Shown: positions 38,699 through 46,261 of the stretch, piece after piece | Layout: the number at the start of each line of letters is the position of its first letter | How positions within the stretch are numbered: position 1 is the stretch's first letter | Assembly (NCBI RefSeq): GCF_003797945.1 | Contig: NZ_RKKU01000012.1 | Coordinates: forward strand, 1 to 64,000 | Origin: Pseudomonas neustonica | Lineage (GTDB): Bacteria > Pseudomonadota > Gammaproteobacteria > Pseudomonadales > Pseudomonadaceae | Length of the DNA stretch: 64,000 nt | Reading direction: 5' to 3' | Made by a program: the position numbers and the translations under genes | The notes under the pieces: model-generated | Database searches by the model: none | Told to the model about the DNA's origin: nothing | The model's input: only the letters and a program-made list of their open reading frames with translations

Positions 38699-39592
38699 TC
38701 ATTTGCGCGGCACCTTGGTGCGGCGAGGCTGACGGGCCTGGTGCATCGACGGCTTACGCGCCAAACGCTGCTGCTTCTCCTTTTCACTGGTTTTCAACAC
38801 AGGCAGCTTGATCGGGTCCAGTCCCACTTCAAGGCTCAGGGCATCCAGTTCGTTTTGCTTCAATTCGCGCCAGCGACCAACCGGCAGTTCCGGCCCGAGA
38901 AACACCGGCCCGAAGCGCACACGCTTCAGACGGTTGACGCGCAGACCCTGGGATTCCCACAAGCGGCGTACTTCGCGGTTACGACCTTCTAACAGGCAAA
39001 CGTGGAACCAGCGGTTGATACCTTCACCGCCGGAAGCCACCACATCAGTAAACTTGGCAGGACCATCCTCAAGCATGACGCCTTCTTTCAGGCGCTCAAT
39101 CATCTCGTCTTCCACCTCACCCATCACCCGCACCGCGTATTCACGGTCCATTTGATAGGACGGGTGCATAAGGCGGTTAGCCAACTCGCCGTCTGTCGTA
39201 AACAGCAGCAGACCCGTGGTATTGATGTCGAGACGACCGACGTTGATCCAGCGGCCCTGTTTCAGACGCGGCAGTCGGTCAAAAACCGTGGGGCGACCTT
39301 CAGGGTCGTCGCGGGTACAAACCTCACCTTCGGGCTTGTTGTAGAGCATGACGCGGCGCACGATTTCGGTGTTCAAGTCACGCTTGAGCGGACGTCCATC
39401 GACACTGATCTGATCGAGACTATCGACGCGACAGCCCAACTCGGCAACATGACCGTTAACGGTGACGCGGCCAGCGGAAATCCAGCCTTCAACTTCGCGG
39501 CGCGAACCCAGGCCGACGCGTGCGAGTACTTTCTGCAGCTTTTCGCCAGGAACTGGGATAGAGGGGGATTCGGTTTCGGTTACATCAGTCAT
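38699..39592 (-). CDS. rluB: 23S rRNA pseudouridine(2605) synthase
   Basis: This 297-residue enzyme makes a pseudouridine in the peptidyl-transferase region of 23S rRNA. An S4-type RNA-binding domain (EKLQKVLARVGLGSRREVEGWI) is followed by the RsuA/RluB catalytic domain with VGRLDINTTGLLLFTTDGELANRL, where the Asp is the catalytic nucleophile, and EGRNREVRRLWES. The C-terminus is a basic tail (KQQRLARKPSMHQARQPRRTKVPRK), common in RluB. It follows scpB at 70 bp and ends the minus-strand trpS-scpA-scpB-rluB group. Confidence 0.93.
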   Translation of the reverse strand: MTDVTETESPSIPVPGEKLQKVLARVGLGSRREVEGWISAGRVTVNGHVAELGCRVDSLDQISVDGRPLKRDLNTEIVRRVMLYNKPEGEVCTRDDPEGRPTVFDRLPRLKQGRWINVGRLDINTTGLLLFTTDGELANRLMHPSYQMDREYAVRVMGEVEDEMIERLKEGVMLEDGPAKFTDVVASGGEGINRWFHVCLLEGRNREVRRLWESQGLRVNRLKRVRFGPVFLGPELPVGRWRELKQNELDALSLEVGLDPIKLPVLKTSEKEKQQRLARKPSMHQARQPRRTKVPRK

Positions 39593-39662
39593 GCGGGCAC
39601 CTCCCGGTGTAGGAATTAATCAAGGTTGCGAAGAATAGCACCAGTGCGCCGCGCCAGCCAGC

Positions 39663-40478
39663 TCACTCGTCCGAAGTATCCGCATCATCTGCCGGCGCGC
39701 CACTGGCGGAGCGTATCGGCATGTCCGAGACCGGCATGTCCGCAACCGGCATGTCCGAGACCGGCATGTCATCAAAGTCACTCTTTAGATTCGCTTCCAT
39801 CGAGTTCAGCTCGTCAAGCAGGTGGTGAAAGCCACTTTCGCTCTGCCCCGGCTCCAATGGCTTCAAGGGTTCAACCGGCATCCAGGGCGTATCCACATCG
39901 GCGGCAGCATCAACGCCTTCATCCTGCAAGGGCAGTCCCGCGGCCAGTTCATCCAGATCACGCACAGCGGCCAGGGGCGGCAGTTCATTCAGGCTGCGCA
40001 AGTTGAAGTAGTCGAGAAACTGACGCGTGGTAGCGTACATGGCTGGACGGCCCGGCACGTCGCGGTGCCCCACGATGCGCACCCACTCGCGCTCAAGCAG
40101 GGTTTTCACAATCTGACTGCTAACCGCCACGCCGCGAATATCTTCAATCTCGCCCCGCGTAATCGGCTGTCGATAGGCAACCAGGGCAAGCGTTTCCAGC
40201 AAGGCACGGGAGTAGCGCTGTGGCCGCTCTTCCCAGAGGCGACTTACCCAGGGGGTGTACGCCTCGCGCACCTGCAACCGCCAGCCACTGGCCACCTCAC
40301 GTAATTCAATCGCACGTGAGCTGTAGTGCTTGGTCAATTTGCCCAGTGCTTTGCGCAGGTCCTCGTTGCCGGGCTGCAGGCCCTCATCGAATAACTCGCG
40401 CATTTTATCCAGCGATAAGGGGCGACCAGCAGCCAATAATGCAGCTTCAAGAATATGCTCAATCGGTGGCTGACTCAT
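39663..40478 (-). CDS. scpB: Segregation and condensation protein B
   Basis: This is a winged-helix kleisin-associated subunit that works with ScpA and an SMC partner in chromosome compaction. The conserved core runs from IEHILEAALLAAGRPLSL to TRQFLDYFNLRSLNELPPL, with ETLALVAYRQPITRGEIEDIRG and VGHRDVPGRPAMYATT. The start ATG 40478 (MSQPPIEHI) overlaps scpA by 20 nt; the longer frame adds 19 unrelated residues. The 271-residue chain has a long acidic tail with a tandem DMPVS/DMPVA repeat from a 15-bp DNA repeat (39718-39769), which is unusual for ScpB. Confidence 0.93.
   Translation of the reverse strand: MSQPPIEHILEAALLAAGRPLSLDKMRELFDEGLQPGNEDLRKALGKLTKHYSSRAIELREVASGWRLQVREAYTPWVSRLWEERPQRYSRALLETLALVAYRQPITRGEIEDIRGVAVSSQIVKTLLEREWVRIVGHRDVPGRPAMYATTRQFLDYFNLRSLNELPPLAAVRDLDELAAGLPLQDEGVDAAADVDTPWMPVEPLKPLEPGQSESGFHHLLDELNSMEANLKSDFDDMPVSDMPVADMPVSDMPIRSASGAPADDADTSDE
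39718..39769. repeat. 15-bp tandem repeat in the 3' end of scpB
   Basis: GGCATGTCCGAGACC-type units start at 39718, 39733 and 39748, with a partial fourth at 39763. The 15-bp period keeps the scpB frame and encodes D-M-P-V-(S/A) pentapeptides. The copy number could vary between strains without a frameshift. Confidence 0.9.
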
Positions 40479-41346
40479 CTTCACCTCTCGCCTTGATATG
40501 AATAGGTGCATAAGCCTCGCTCTGCACCAGGTCAACCAGCTGTTCCTTTACCAGCTCAAGCACCGCCATAAAGGTAACCACCACACCCAGTTTGCCTTCA
40601 CTGCTATTGAACAGGCTGACAAAGGGCACAAAGTTGCCCCCCTTGAGCTTATCCAGCACCTGCGCCATCCGCTCGCGGGTAGACAGTGCCTCACGGCTGA
40701 TCTGGTGACTCTCAAACATATCCGCACGGCGCAAAACCTCCGACAGCGCCAGCAGCATCTCCTGCATATCCACGTCGGGGTGTGGACGACGCGAGGAGTA
40801 CTCAGGCACTTCGGCTTGGGCCAGCTGAAAATCGCGACCCAAGCGGGAAAGGCTATCGATATCTTCTGCGGCTTTCTTGAAACGCTCATATTCCTGCAGG
40901 CGACGAATCAGCTCTGCACGCGGGTCGTGCTCTTCGTCATCTTCGCGTTCGGGTCGCGGCAACAGCAAACGCGACTTGATCTCGGCCAGCATGGCAGCCA
41001 TGACCAGGTATTCAGCAGCTAGCTCCAGGCGTACTTCCTGCATCAGCTCGACATAACCCATGTACTGACGGGTTATTTCCGCGACCGGAATATCCAGAAT
41101 ATCAATGTTCTGTTTGCGAATCAGATAGAGCAAGAGGTCGAGCGGCCCTTCGAAGGCTTCGAGAAATACTTCCAGCGCCTCGGGCGGGATATAGAGGTCC
41201 TGCGGCATCTCCGTGTAGGCCTGCCCGTAAACCAGGGCGAACGGAAGTTCCTGCTGGCCGCCACCGCCCAGCGCAAGAGGCTTGGCGGGGCGGATGGCGG
41301 AATCAGCAGAGGAGCTGACAGCTGCATCCTGCGGCTGATCAGCCAT
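40459..41346 (-). CDS. scpA: Segregation and condensation protein A (kleisin)
   Basis: This is the 295-residue kleisin that bridges the SMC heads. FEGPLDLLLYLIRKQNIDILDIPVAEIT is the family N-terminal domain (after a 60-residue variable leader), LAAEYLVMAAMLAEIKSRLLLP follows, and the C-terminal winged helix contains VTFMAVLELVKEQLV. The start is 3 bp after the trpS stop, and the end overlaps scpB, so trpS-scpA-scpB is one transcription unit. The scpAB pair acting with the main SMC or MksB system is known from pseudomonads. Confidence 0.94.
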   Translation of the reverse strand: MADQPQDAAVSSSADSAIRPAKPLALGGGGQQELPFALVYGQAYTEMPQDLYIPPEALEVFLEAFEGPLDLLLYLIRKQNIDILDIPVAEITRQYMGYVELMQEVRLELAAEYLVMAAMLAEIKSRLLLPRPEREDDEEHDPRAELIRRLQEYERFKKAAEDIDSLSRLGRDFQLAQAEVPEYSSRRPHPDVDMQEMLLALSEVLRRADMFESHQISREALSTRERMAQVLDKLKGGNFVPFVSLFNSSEGKLGVVVTFMAVLELVKEQLVDLVQSEAYAPIHIKARGEDESATD

Positions 41347-41349
41347 GCA

Positions 41350-42567
41350 TCACTGCCGGTAGTGCAGGCCCATGGCCTGGCGCACTTCGATAAGAGTATC
41401 GCGCGCCGCTTCTCGCGCCCGCTCGGTACCTTCATTGAGAATCAAACGAACCGCATCGGGGTTGTCTTCATAGTCACGCGCACGCTGCTGCATTGGCGCC
41501 AATTCACTACTGATGGCGTCAATCACTGGCTTTTTGCAATCGATACAGCCAATACCGGCACTACGGCAGCCTTCCTGGACCCAATCATGGGTAGCCTGAT
41601 CGGTGTATACCTGGTGCAGCTGATATACCGGGCACTTGGCTGGGTCACCCGGATCGGTGCGGCGCACTCGAGCGGGGTCAGTCGGCATGCGGCGGACTTT
41701 TTCCGACACCTCATCCGTTGTGTCACGCAGCGTTATGGTATTGCCATACGACTTGGACATTTTCTGGCCATCCAGGCCAGGCATCTTGGAGTCAGGCGTC
41801 AGCAGCGCCTGTGGCTCAGGCAGGATCACCTTGCCGCCGCCCTCAAGGAAGCCGAACAGACGCTCTTTATCGCCCAGGGTGATGTTCTGCTGCTCTTTCA
41901 GCAGTGCGCGGGCCGTTTCCAGCGCATCAGCATCGCCCTGTTCCTGATAAGCCTTGCGCAGATTGTTATACAACTTGGCCGCTTTCTTACCCATTTTGTG
42001 CACGGCGGCTTCGGCCTTTTCTTCAAAGCCGACTTCCTTGCCGTACAAATGGTTGAAGCGACGAGCCACTTCGCGTGTTATCTCGACGTGCGCGACCTGA
42101 TCGGCACCCACTGGTACCTGGCCTGCGCGATAAATCAGAATGTCTGCGCTCTGCAGCAAGGGGTACCCAAGGAAGCCATAGGTCGCCAGGTCCTTATCCT
42201 TGAGTTTTTCCTGCTGATCTTTGTAGGTTGGCACGCGCTCCAGCCAGCTGACCGGCGTCATCATCGACAGCAACAGGTGCAATTCGGCATGCTCGGGCAC
42301 TTGCGACTGAATAAAGAGCGTGGATGAGTTACCGCTGACACCTGCCGCCAGCCAGTCAATCAGCATGTCCCATACGCTTTGCTCGATGCCCTGAGGATTC
42401 TCGTAATGGGTAGTCAGTGCGTGCCAGTCGGCGGCAAAGAAAAAGCACTCAAACTCGTGCTGCAACTTGACCCAATTTTTTAGCACGCCGTGATAGTGGC
42501 CCAGATGCAAACGCCCGGTAGGGCGCATGCCTGACAAAACACGGCGCTGCGAATCAACAGAACTCAA
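41350..42567 (-). CDS. trpS: Tryptophanyl-tRNA synthetase
   Basis: This class I aminoacyl-tRNA synthetase charges tRNA-Trp. The HIGH motif is HLGH at residues 21-24 and the second signature is KMSKS in LDGQKMSKSYGN; AGQVPVGADQVAHVEITREVARRFN is also diagnostic. At 405 residues it is longer than the E. coli enzyme (about 334), because of an insert around DADALETARALLKEQQNITLGDKERL, as in the long TrpS type of pseudomonads. The start is TTG at 42567: CAGGAG lies 8 nt upstream and the sequence continues with the conserved RVLSGMRPTGRLHLGHY. Confidence 0.95.
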   Translation of the reverse strand: MSSVDSQRRVLSGMRPTGRLHLGHYHGVLKNWVKLQHEFECFFFAADWHALTTHYENPQGIEQSVWDMLIDWLAAGVSGNSSTLFIQSQVPEHAELHLLLSMMTPVSWLERVPTYKDQQEKLKDKDLATYGFLGYPLLQSADILIYRAGQVPVGADQVAHVEITREVARRFNHLYGKEVGFEEKAEAAVHKMGKKAAKLYNNLRKAYQEQGDADALETARALLKEQQNITLGDKERLFGFLEGGGKVILPEPQALLTPDSKMPGLDGQKMSKSYGNTITLRDTTDEVSEKVRRMPTDPARVRRTDPGDPAKCPVYQLHQVYTDQATHDWVQEGCRSAGIGCIDCKKPVIDAISSELAPMQQRARDYEDNPDAVRLILNEGTERAREAARDTLIEVRQAMGLHYRQ

Positions 42568-42644
42568 GGGTAACTCCTGAAAGTATTGTGGCTATGATTA
42601 GGGGGCGATTATACCGATATTGCCGGCTACGTCAGCGTTCCTGC

Positions 42645-43292
42645 TCAGTCTTCATGCTGAACACTGCGACTGATACCAAAAGGTTCCGGGTCACCGAGGC
42701 CTTCGCGCATCAATTCTACCTCGCCATTGAGCAAGCTAAGCACAGTGGTAGGCTCCACAGTGCAGGCACCGCCATCAATGATCAAGTCCAGCTGCTTGCC
42801 CAACAAGTCGCGGATCCGCTCCGGGTCCGTGAGCGGTAGATTGTCATCGGGCAGCATCAAGGTGACGCTCATCATTGGCTCACCGAGCGCCGCCAGCAGG
42901 TCCAGCGTGATCTGATGATCCGGAATACGCAGACCGATAGTGCGGCGCTTGGGGTGCAGCAGCAAGCGTGGTACTTCGGTCGTGGCGTTGAGGATAAAGG
43001 TGTAAGGCCCAGGGGTAGTCGCCTTGAGCAACCGAAAGATGGTGTTATCCACCTTGGCATACACTCCTAACTCGGACAGATCGCGACACACCAGGGTGAA
43101 GTTGTGCTTGTCATCCAGCTGGCGCAAGCGGCGAATGCGCTCCAGCCCCTCTTTATTACCCAAACGGCACCCCAGCGCATAGGCCGAGTCCGTGGGGTAA
43201 GCGACTACCCCGCCCTGCAGAATAATATCTGCAGCCTGGCGAATAAGCCGCGCCTGGGGGTTGGCTGGATGAACGTGAAAAAACTGACTCAT
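42645..43292 (-). CDS. YciO/Sua5/YrdC-family protein
   Basis: This 215-residue protein has the YrdC-type dsRNA/nucleotide-binding fold. GGVVAYPTDSAYALGCRL near residue 28 is the KxR-SxN-like entry region, and FTLVCRDLSELGVYAKVDN and TPGPYTFILNATTEVPR follow. It belongs to the YciO branch rather than TsaC (TsaC is shorter and lacks this N-terminus), so a direct role in t6A tRNA modification is not assured. It lies between rnm and trpS on the same strand, as yciO does beside rnm (yciV) in many gammaproteobacteria. Confidence 0.88.
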   Translation of the reverse strand: MSQFFHVHPANPQARLIRQAADIILQGGVVAYPTDSAYALGCRLGNKEGLERIRRLRQLDDKHNFTLVCRDLSELGVYAKVDNTIFRLLKATTPGPYTFILNATTEVPRLLLHPKRRTIGLRIPDHQITLDLLAALGEPMMSVTLMLPDDNLPLTDPERIRDLLGKQLDLIIDGGACTVEPTTVLSLLNGEVELMREGLGDPEPFGISRSVQHED

Positions 43293-43346
43293 AATCTAAG
43301 GGTACTCTGCGTTGGGTTACGAGGTTTAGCTTGCCACTACTCAAGT

Positions 43347-44201
43347 TTAGCTCGCAAACAGCCTATCATCCCAGACGGGCTCACAATCTGGCGGCAAAGC
43401 GGTCATTTTGCCAAGCCCGGTCCAGGGTGAATCCGGCGTATGAAAATCACTGCCGCAACTGGCGAGAAAACCAAACTCAACACACAGCTTGCCCAAATAG
43501 GCAACCTGCTCGACCGGCTGCTTGCCGTTAGCCACTTCAATACCTCGACCGCCGGCGGCGGCAAACTCGCGCAACAAGGCGCGTAATTTGCTGCGCGTGA
43601 GACCGTAGAGCCAAGGATGCGCGACTACCGCTATCCCGCCGGCGCTGCGAATTTGCTGTACTACTTCAGGTAGGGTCGGCCAGTGCTGCTTGATATCCCC
43701 CAGCTTGCCTGATCCCAGCCATTTACGAAAAGCCTCGCCGCGATCACTGACATGTCCGGCGGTCACCATCCAGTCGGCGAAATGCGGCCGACCCGGTGGC
43801 TGATCTGCCTGCCCACCCGCGGCCAACTGCGCCGCTACAGCACCCTCGTAGGCGCCCGGCATACGCTTGGCAGCCAAGCGTTTGTCAATCTGCTCAGCAC
43901 GCCGCCAGCGACCATCACGCACCTCAGCCAGGGACTGCATCATCACTGGATGGAGCGGGTCGAAAGCGTACCCGAGAATATGCAGCGTGTGGCCATACCA
44001 TTGCGCCGACATTTCTACGCCACTGACCCAGCGCATACCCAGCTCACCAGCCGTCTTGGCAGCGCTTTCCAGACCATCGACGCAGTCGTGATCAGTCAGT
44101 GCTATAAGCTCCACGCCCGCTTCACTGGCACGACGCATCAATTCGGCAGGGTCCAGAGCACCATCGGAGGCGGTGCTATGCATATGCAAATCAGCTAACA
44201 A
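43347..44201 (-). CDS. rnm: PHP-domain 5'-3' exonuclease/phosphoesterase (RNase AM type)
   Basis: This is a 284-residue PHP-domain metal hydrolase. The metal-binding motifs are [11 protein letters not shown] at the N-terminus, [25 protein letters not shown], and SDFH near the C-terminus. Relatives (YciV/TrpH, now RNase AM) hydrolyse nucleoside 3',5'-bisphosphates and trim 5' ends of RNA. The start codon is TTG at 44201, supported by AAGGAG 8 nt upstream and by the position of the first metal motif; no ATG fits. It is divergent from yciI. Confidence 0.9.
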   Translation of the reverse strand: MLADLHMHSTASDGALDPAELMRRASEAGVELIALTDHDCVDGLESAAKTAGELGMRWVSGVEMSAQWYGHTLHILGYAFDPLHPVMMQSLAEVRDGRWRRAEQIDKRLAAKRMPGAYEGAVAAQLAAGGQADQPPGRPHFADWMVTAGHVSDRGEAFRKWLGSGKLGDIKQHWPTLPEVVQQIRSAGGIAVVAHPWLYGLTRSKLRALLREFAAAGGRGIEVANGKQPVEQVAYLGKLCVEFGFLASCGSDFHTPDSPWTGLGKMTALPPDCEPVWDDRLFAS

Positions 44202-44225
44202 ATGACTCTCCTTCGGGTCCAGCGC

Positions 44226-44256
44226 TTGACGGGACAGCGCGCTTTTCGCCTATTAT
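44226..44256 (+). promoter_or_regulatory. Candidate promoter for yciI
   Basis: TTGACG (44226-44231) and TATTAT (44251-44256) resemble sigma-70 -35 and -10 boxes, but the 19-bp spacing is longer than ideal. Transcription would begin near 44263, about 105 nt before yciI. Confidence 0.4.
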
Positions 44257-44368
44257 GCGGCCTAAGCTGGTTCAATACCTAAGCAACATGAACGATATCA
44301 GGTGCCCAACCGCGCTCGACGCAAGCAAGCCGGCACCCTACACACAACCACCGTTTCAAGGAAGTGCA

Positions 44369-44671
44369 ATGTTCTACGCCATCATGGCTACCGATAAAGT
44401 AGACAGCCTGAGCGCCCGCTTGGCCGCCCGTCCCGATCATCTCGCGCGCCTGCAGACACTGCAGAACGAAGGCCGCCTGCTGCTCGCCGGCCCACACCCG
44501 GCGGTTGATGCAGCCGACCCTGGCAGTGCTGGCTTCAGCGGCAGCCTGGTGGTAGCGGAATTCGCCTCACTTGAGCAAGCGCAAGCCTGGGCTGATGCTG
44601 ATCCGTATGTCGCGGCTGGTGTTTATCAACAGGTCACGGTAAAACCTTTCAAGCGTGTCTTTCCAGCTTAA
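44369..44671 (+). CDS. YciI-like protein
   Basis: The 100-residue protein has the YCII ferredoxin-like fold: [29 protein letters not shown], then [10 protein letters not shown] and [28 protein letters not shown]. The conserved His and Asp residues form the putative active site of this family, whose reaction is not known. Start ATG 44369 has AAGGAAG 7 nt upstream; the longer frame adds 38 residues without family similarity. Confidence 0.9.
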   Translation: MFYAIMATDKVDSLSARLAARPDHLARLQTLQNEGRLLLAGPHPAVDAADPGSAGFSGSLVVAEFASLEQAQAWADADPYVAAGVYQQVTVKPFKRVFPA

Positions 44672-44687
44672 TCCAAGGATATTGCTC

Positions 44688-45104
44688 ATGTTCAAACGTT
44701 TCTCTGCTCCGGCCTTGCTGCTCAGTACGGTTATGTTTGCAGCTGCTGCGCCCGCTCAGGAAGCAGAACTGGCTACAGAGACCACGGTAACCAATGAGTC
44801 TGCCAATCAAGAGCAGGATCTGGGTACCTTGCAGGCAGAACTGGCCAAAGTAGAGTCCGAACGCCAACGGCTTGCGGATCAATTGGCCAATAACTCACCA
44901 GGCGAGTCTTTCCAGCAACTGCAGCAAGAGAACCAGGAGCTGCGCAACAATAATCAAGCCGCGCGCCTGAGTGCACAGACCGCTCTGGTTCAGCAGCGCC
45001 AGCGCTGGTTTCTGGTCGGCGGCCTTACCGTTGCGGCCAGCCTGTTTCTCGGTTTCATGCTGGCAAAAATCGGGCGGCGCAAACGCAACGAATGGCTGAA
45101 CTGA
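44688..45104 (+). CDS. Small coiled-coil membrane protein of unknown function
   Basis: I do not recognise a named family. The 138-residue chain has a signal peptide (FKRFSAPALLLSTVMFAAAAPAQ), an acidic Gln/Glu-rich region with a heptad pattern at about 40-95 (LGTLQAELAKVESERQRLAD, then FQQLQQENQELRNNN), one membrane helix near 108-127 (WFLVGGLTVAASLFLGFML) and a basic tail (KIGRRKRNEWLN). This layout (exported coiled coil, C-terminal anchor) is like the TIGR04211 proteins, but the SH3 domain is missing. ATG 44688 follows AAGGAT. It overlaps the response regulator gene by 13 nt, which ties it to the envelope-stress cluster downstream. Confidence 0.8.
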   Translation: MFKRFSAPALLLSTVMFAAAAPAQEAELATETTVTNESANQEQDLGTLQAELAKVESERQRLADQLANNSPGESFQQLQQENQELRNNNQAARLSAQTALVQQRQRWFLVGGLTVAASLFLGFMLAKIGRRKRNEWLN

Positions 45105-45778
45105 CGCCACACCCAGTACTGATCATCGACGATGACCAGGAACTCTGTGAGCTGCTGAAAGACTGGCTGGCGGTCGAAGGCTTTGAGCTGAGCGCTGCCC
45201 ACGACGGCCCCAGTGGCCTAGAGGCGGCGAATCAGGGTAATTTTGCTGCCATCATTCTGGACGTGATGCTACCGGGCATGAATGGTCTCGATATTCTTCG
45301 GCAGCTGCGCCAAAGCTGCAAAACGCCAGTACTCATGCTGAGCGCCCGCGGCGAGCCGGTCGACCGGATTTTGGGGCTCGAGCTGGGGGCAGACGACTAT
45401 CTGGCCAAGCCCTGCGATCCGCGCGAACTGGTCGCCCGCCTGCGAGCACTACTGCGTCGCAGCCAACCCGGCAGCAATAACCAACTACAAGCGGGCAATC
45501 TCAAGCTCGACTACGACAGCCTGCTCGCCTGGCTAGGCGACCAGCCACTGCAATTGACCCAAAGCGAGGCACTGATCCTGCGCACCCTGATGGAAAAACC
45601 CGGGCAGTTGGTCGACCGCCAGACGCTATCACTCAGCGCCTTGGGGAAAAATCTGGGTAGCTATGATCGCAGCCTGGACATGCATATCAGCAACCTGCGC
45701 CGCAAACTCGGCGCGCACCCAGAGGGTCATCCACGCATCCAGTCCATTCGTAGCCGCGGCTACCTGTTCAGCGCCTGA
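45092..45778 (+). CDS. OmpR/CpxR-type response regulator
   Basis: This is a DNA-binding two-component regulator of 228 residues. The receiver domain has the acidic pocket LIIDDDQELC, phospho-acceptor Asp57 in IILDVMLPGMNG, and Lys106 in YLAKPCDPREL. The C-terminal winged helix ends in SLDMHISNLRRKLG and IRSRGYLFSA. Together with the Spy-like gene and the kinase downstream it forms a Cpx-type set, and CpxR-box-like sites lie just after it. It overlaps the preceding small gene by 13 nt and has no SD of its own. Confidence 0.92.
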   Translation: MAELTPHPVLIIDDDQELCELLKDWLAVEGFELSAAHDGPSGLEAANQGNFAAIILDVMLPGMNGLDILRQLRQSCKTPVLMLSARGEPVDRILGLELGADDYLAKPCDPRELVARLRALLRRSQPGSNNQLQAGNLKLDYDSLLAWLGDQPLQLTQSEALILRTLMEKPGQLVDRQTLSLSALGKNLGSYDRSLDMHISNLRRKLGAHPEGHPRIQSIRSRGYLFSA

Positions 45779-45786
45779 CCCTGTCT

Positions 45787-45815
45787 GGTAAAGCCATCTT
45801 TACCAAATCTTTACC
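45787..45815 (+). promoter_or_regulatory. CpxR-box-like operator before the Spy-like gene
   Basis: GGTAAA (45787-45792), TTTACC (45799-45804) and TTTACC (45810-45815) occur in a row, with a further TTTAC at 45845-45849. TTTAC-N6-TTTAC is the reverse complement of GTAAA-N(4-8)-GTAAA, the CpxR box of E. coli, with an 11-bp period. The site lies 88-116 bp upstream of the ATG of the Spy/CpxP-like gene and directly after the regulator gene, so autoregulated control of spy-kinase expression is likely. Confidence 0.65.
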
Positions 45816-45902
45816 AAGTCCCGGCTATAGCTGACATACCGATCTTTACACTCTGTAGCCAATGACCGGGATAACCCGGCCAGGTCGACTCGGAGAAATA
45901 CC

Positions 45903-46238
45903 ATGAAAAAACGCCTTCTTACCGCCACGCTTATCGTTGCCACATTGATGTCTGGCGCAGCACTGGCAGGCGCTGACAACAATGATCGGCATGAACGTGG
46001 CATGCAGCGCATGACTGAAGCATTATCACTGACAAGCGAACAACAAGAGCAAATCCGCCAGATTCGAGCAGAAGAAGGCACCAAGATGCGAGCGCTGCGC
46101 GAAGAAGCCAAATCACGGATGGATGCTGTGCTGACGGCAGAGCAACGAGACAAAGCAGAAGCAATGCATGCGGAACGTCGCGAGCGCATGGCAGAACGTC
46201 GTGAGCACCGCGACGACCGCCCATGCGCTAAGCCATAA
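45903..46238 (+). CDS. Spy/CpxP-family periplasmic protein
   Basis: The 111-residue protein has a signal peptide (MKKRLLTATLIVATLMSGAALA) and an all-helical, highly charged mature part with two LTxxQ-type motifs: LSLTSEQQEQIRQI and LTAEQRDKAEAM. That is the hallmark of Spy and CpxP, periplasmic chaperones that either protect unfolded proteins or inhibit the CpxA sensor. Its place between regulator and kinase fits a CpxP-like feedback role. The SD CGGAG is at 8 nt. One cysteine near the C-terminus (RPCAKP) is unusual. Confidence 0.88.
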   Translation: MKKRLLTATLIVATLMSGAALAGADNNDRHERGMQRMTEALSLTSEQQEQIRQIRAEEGTKMRALREEAKSRMDAVLTAEQRDKAEAMHAERRERMAERREHRDDRPCAKP

Positions 46239-46261
46239 CCGACCACCAGCGGAGTTCATGA

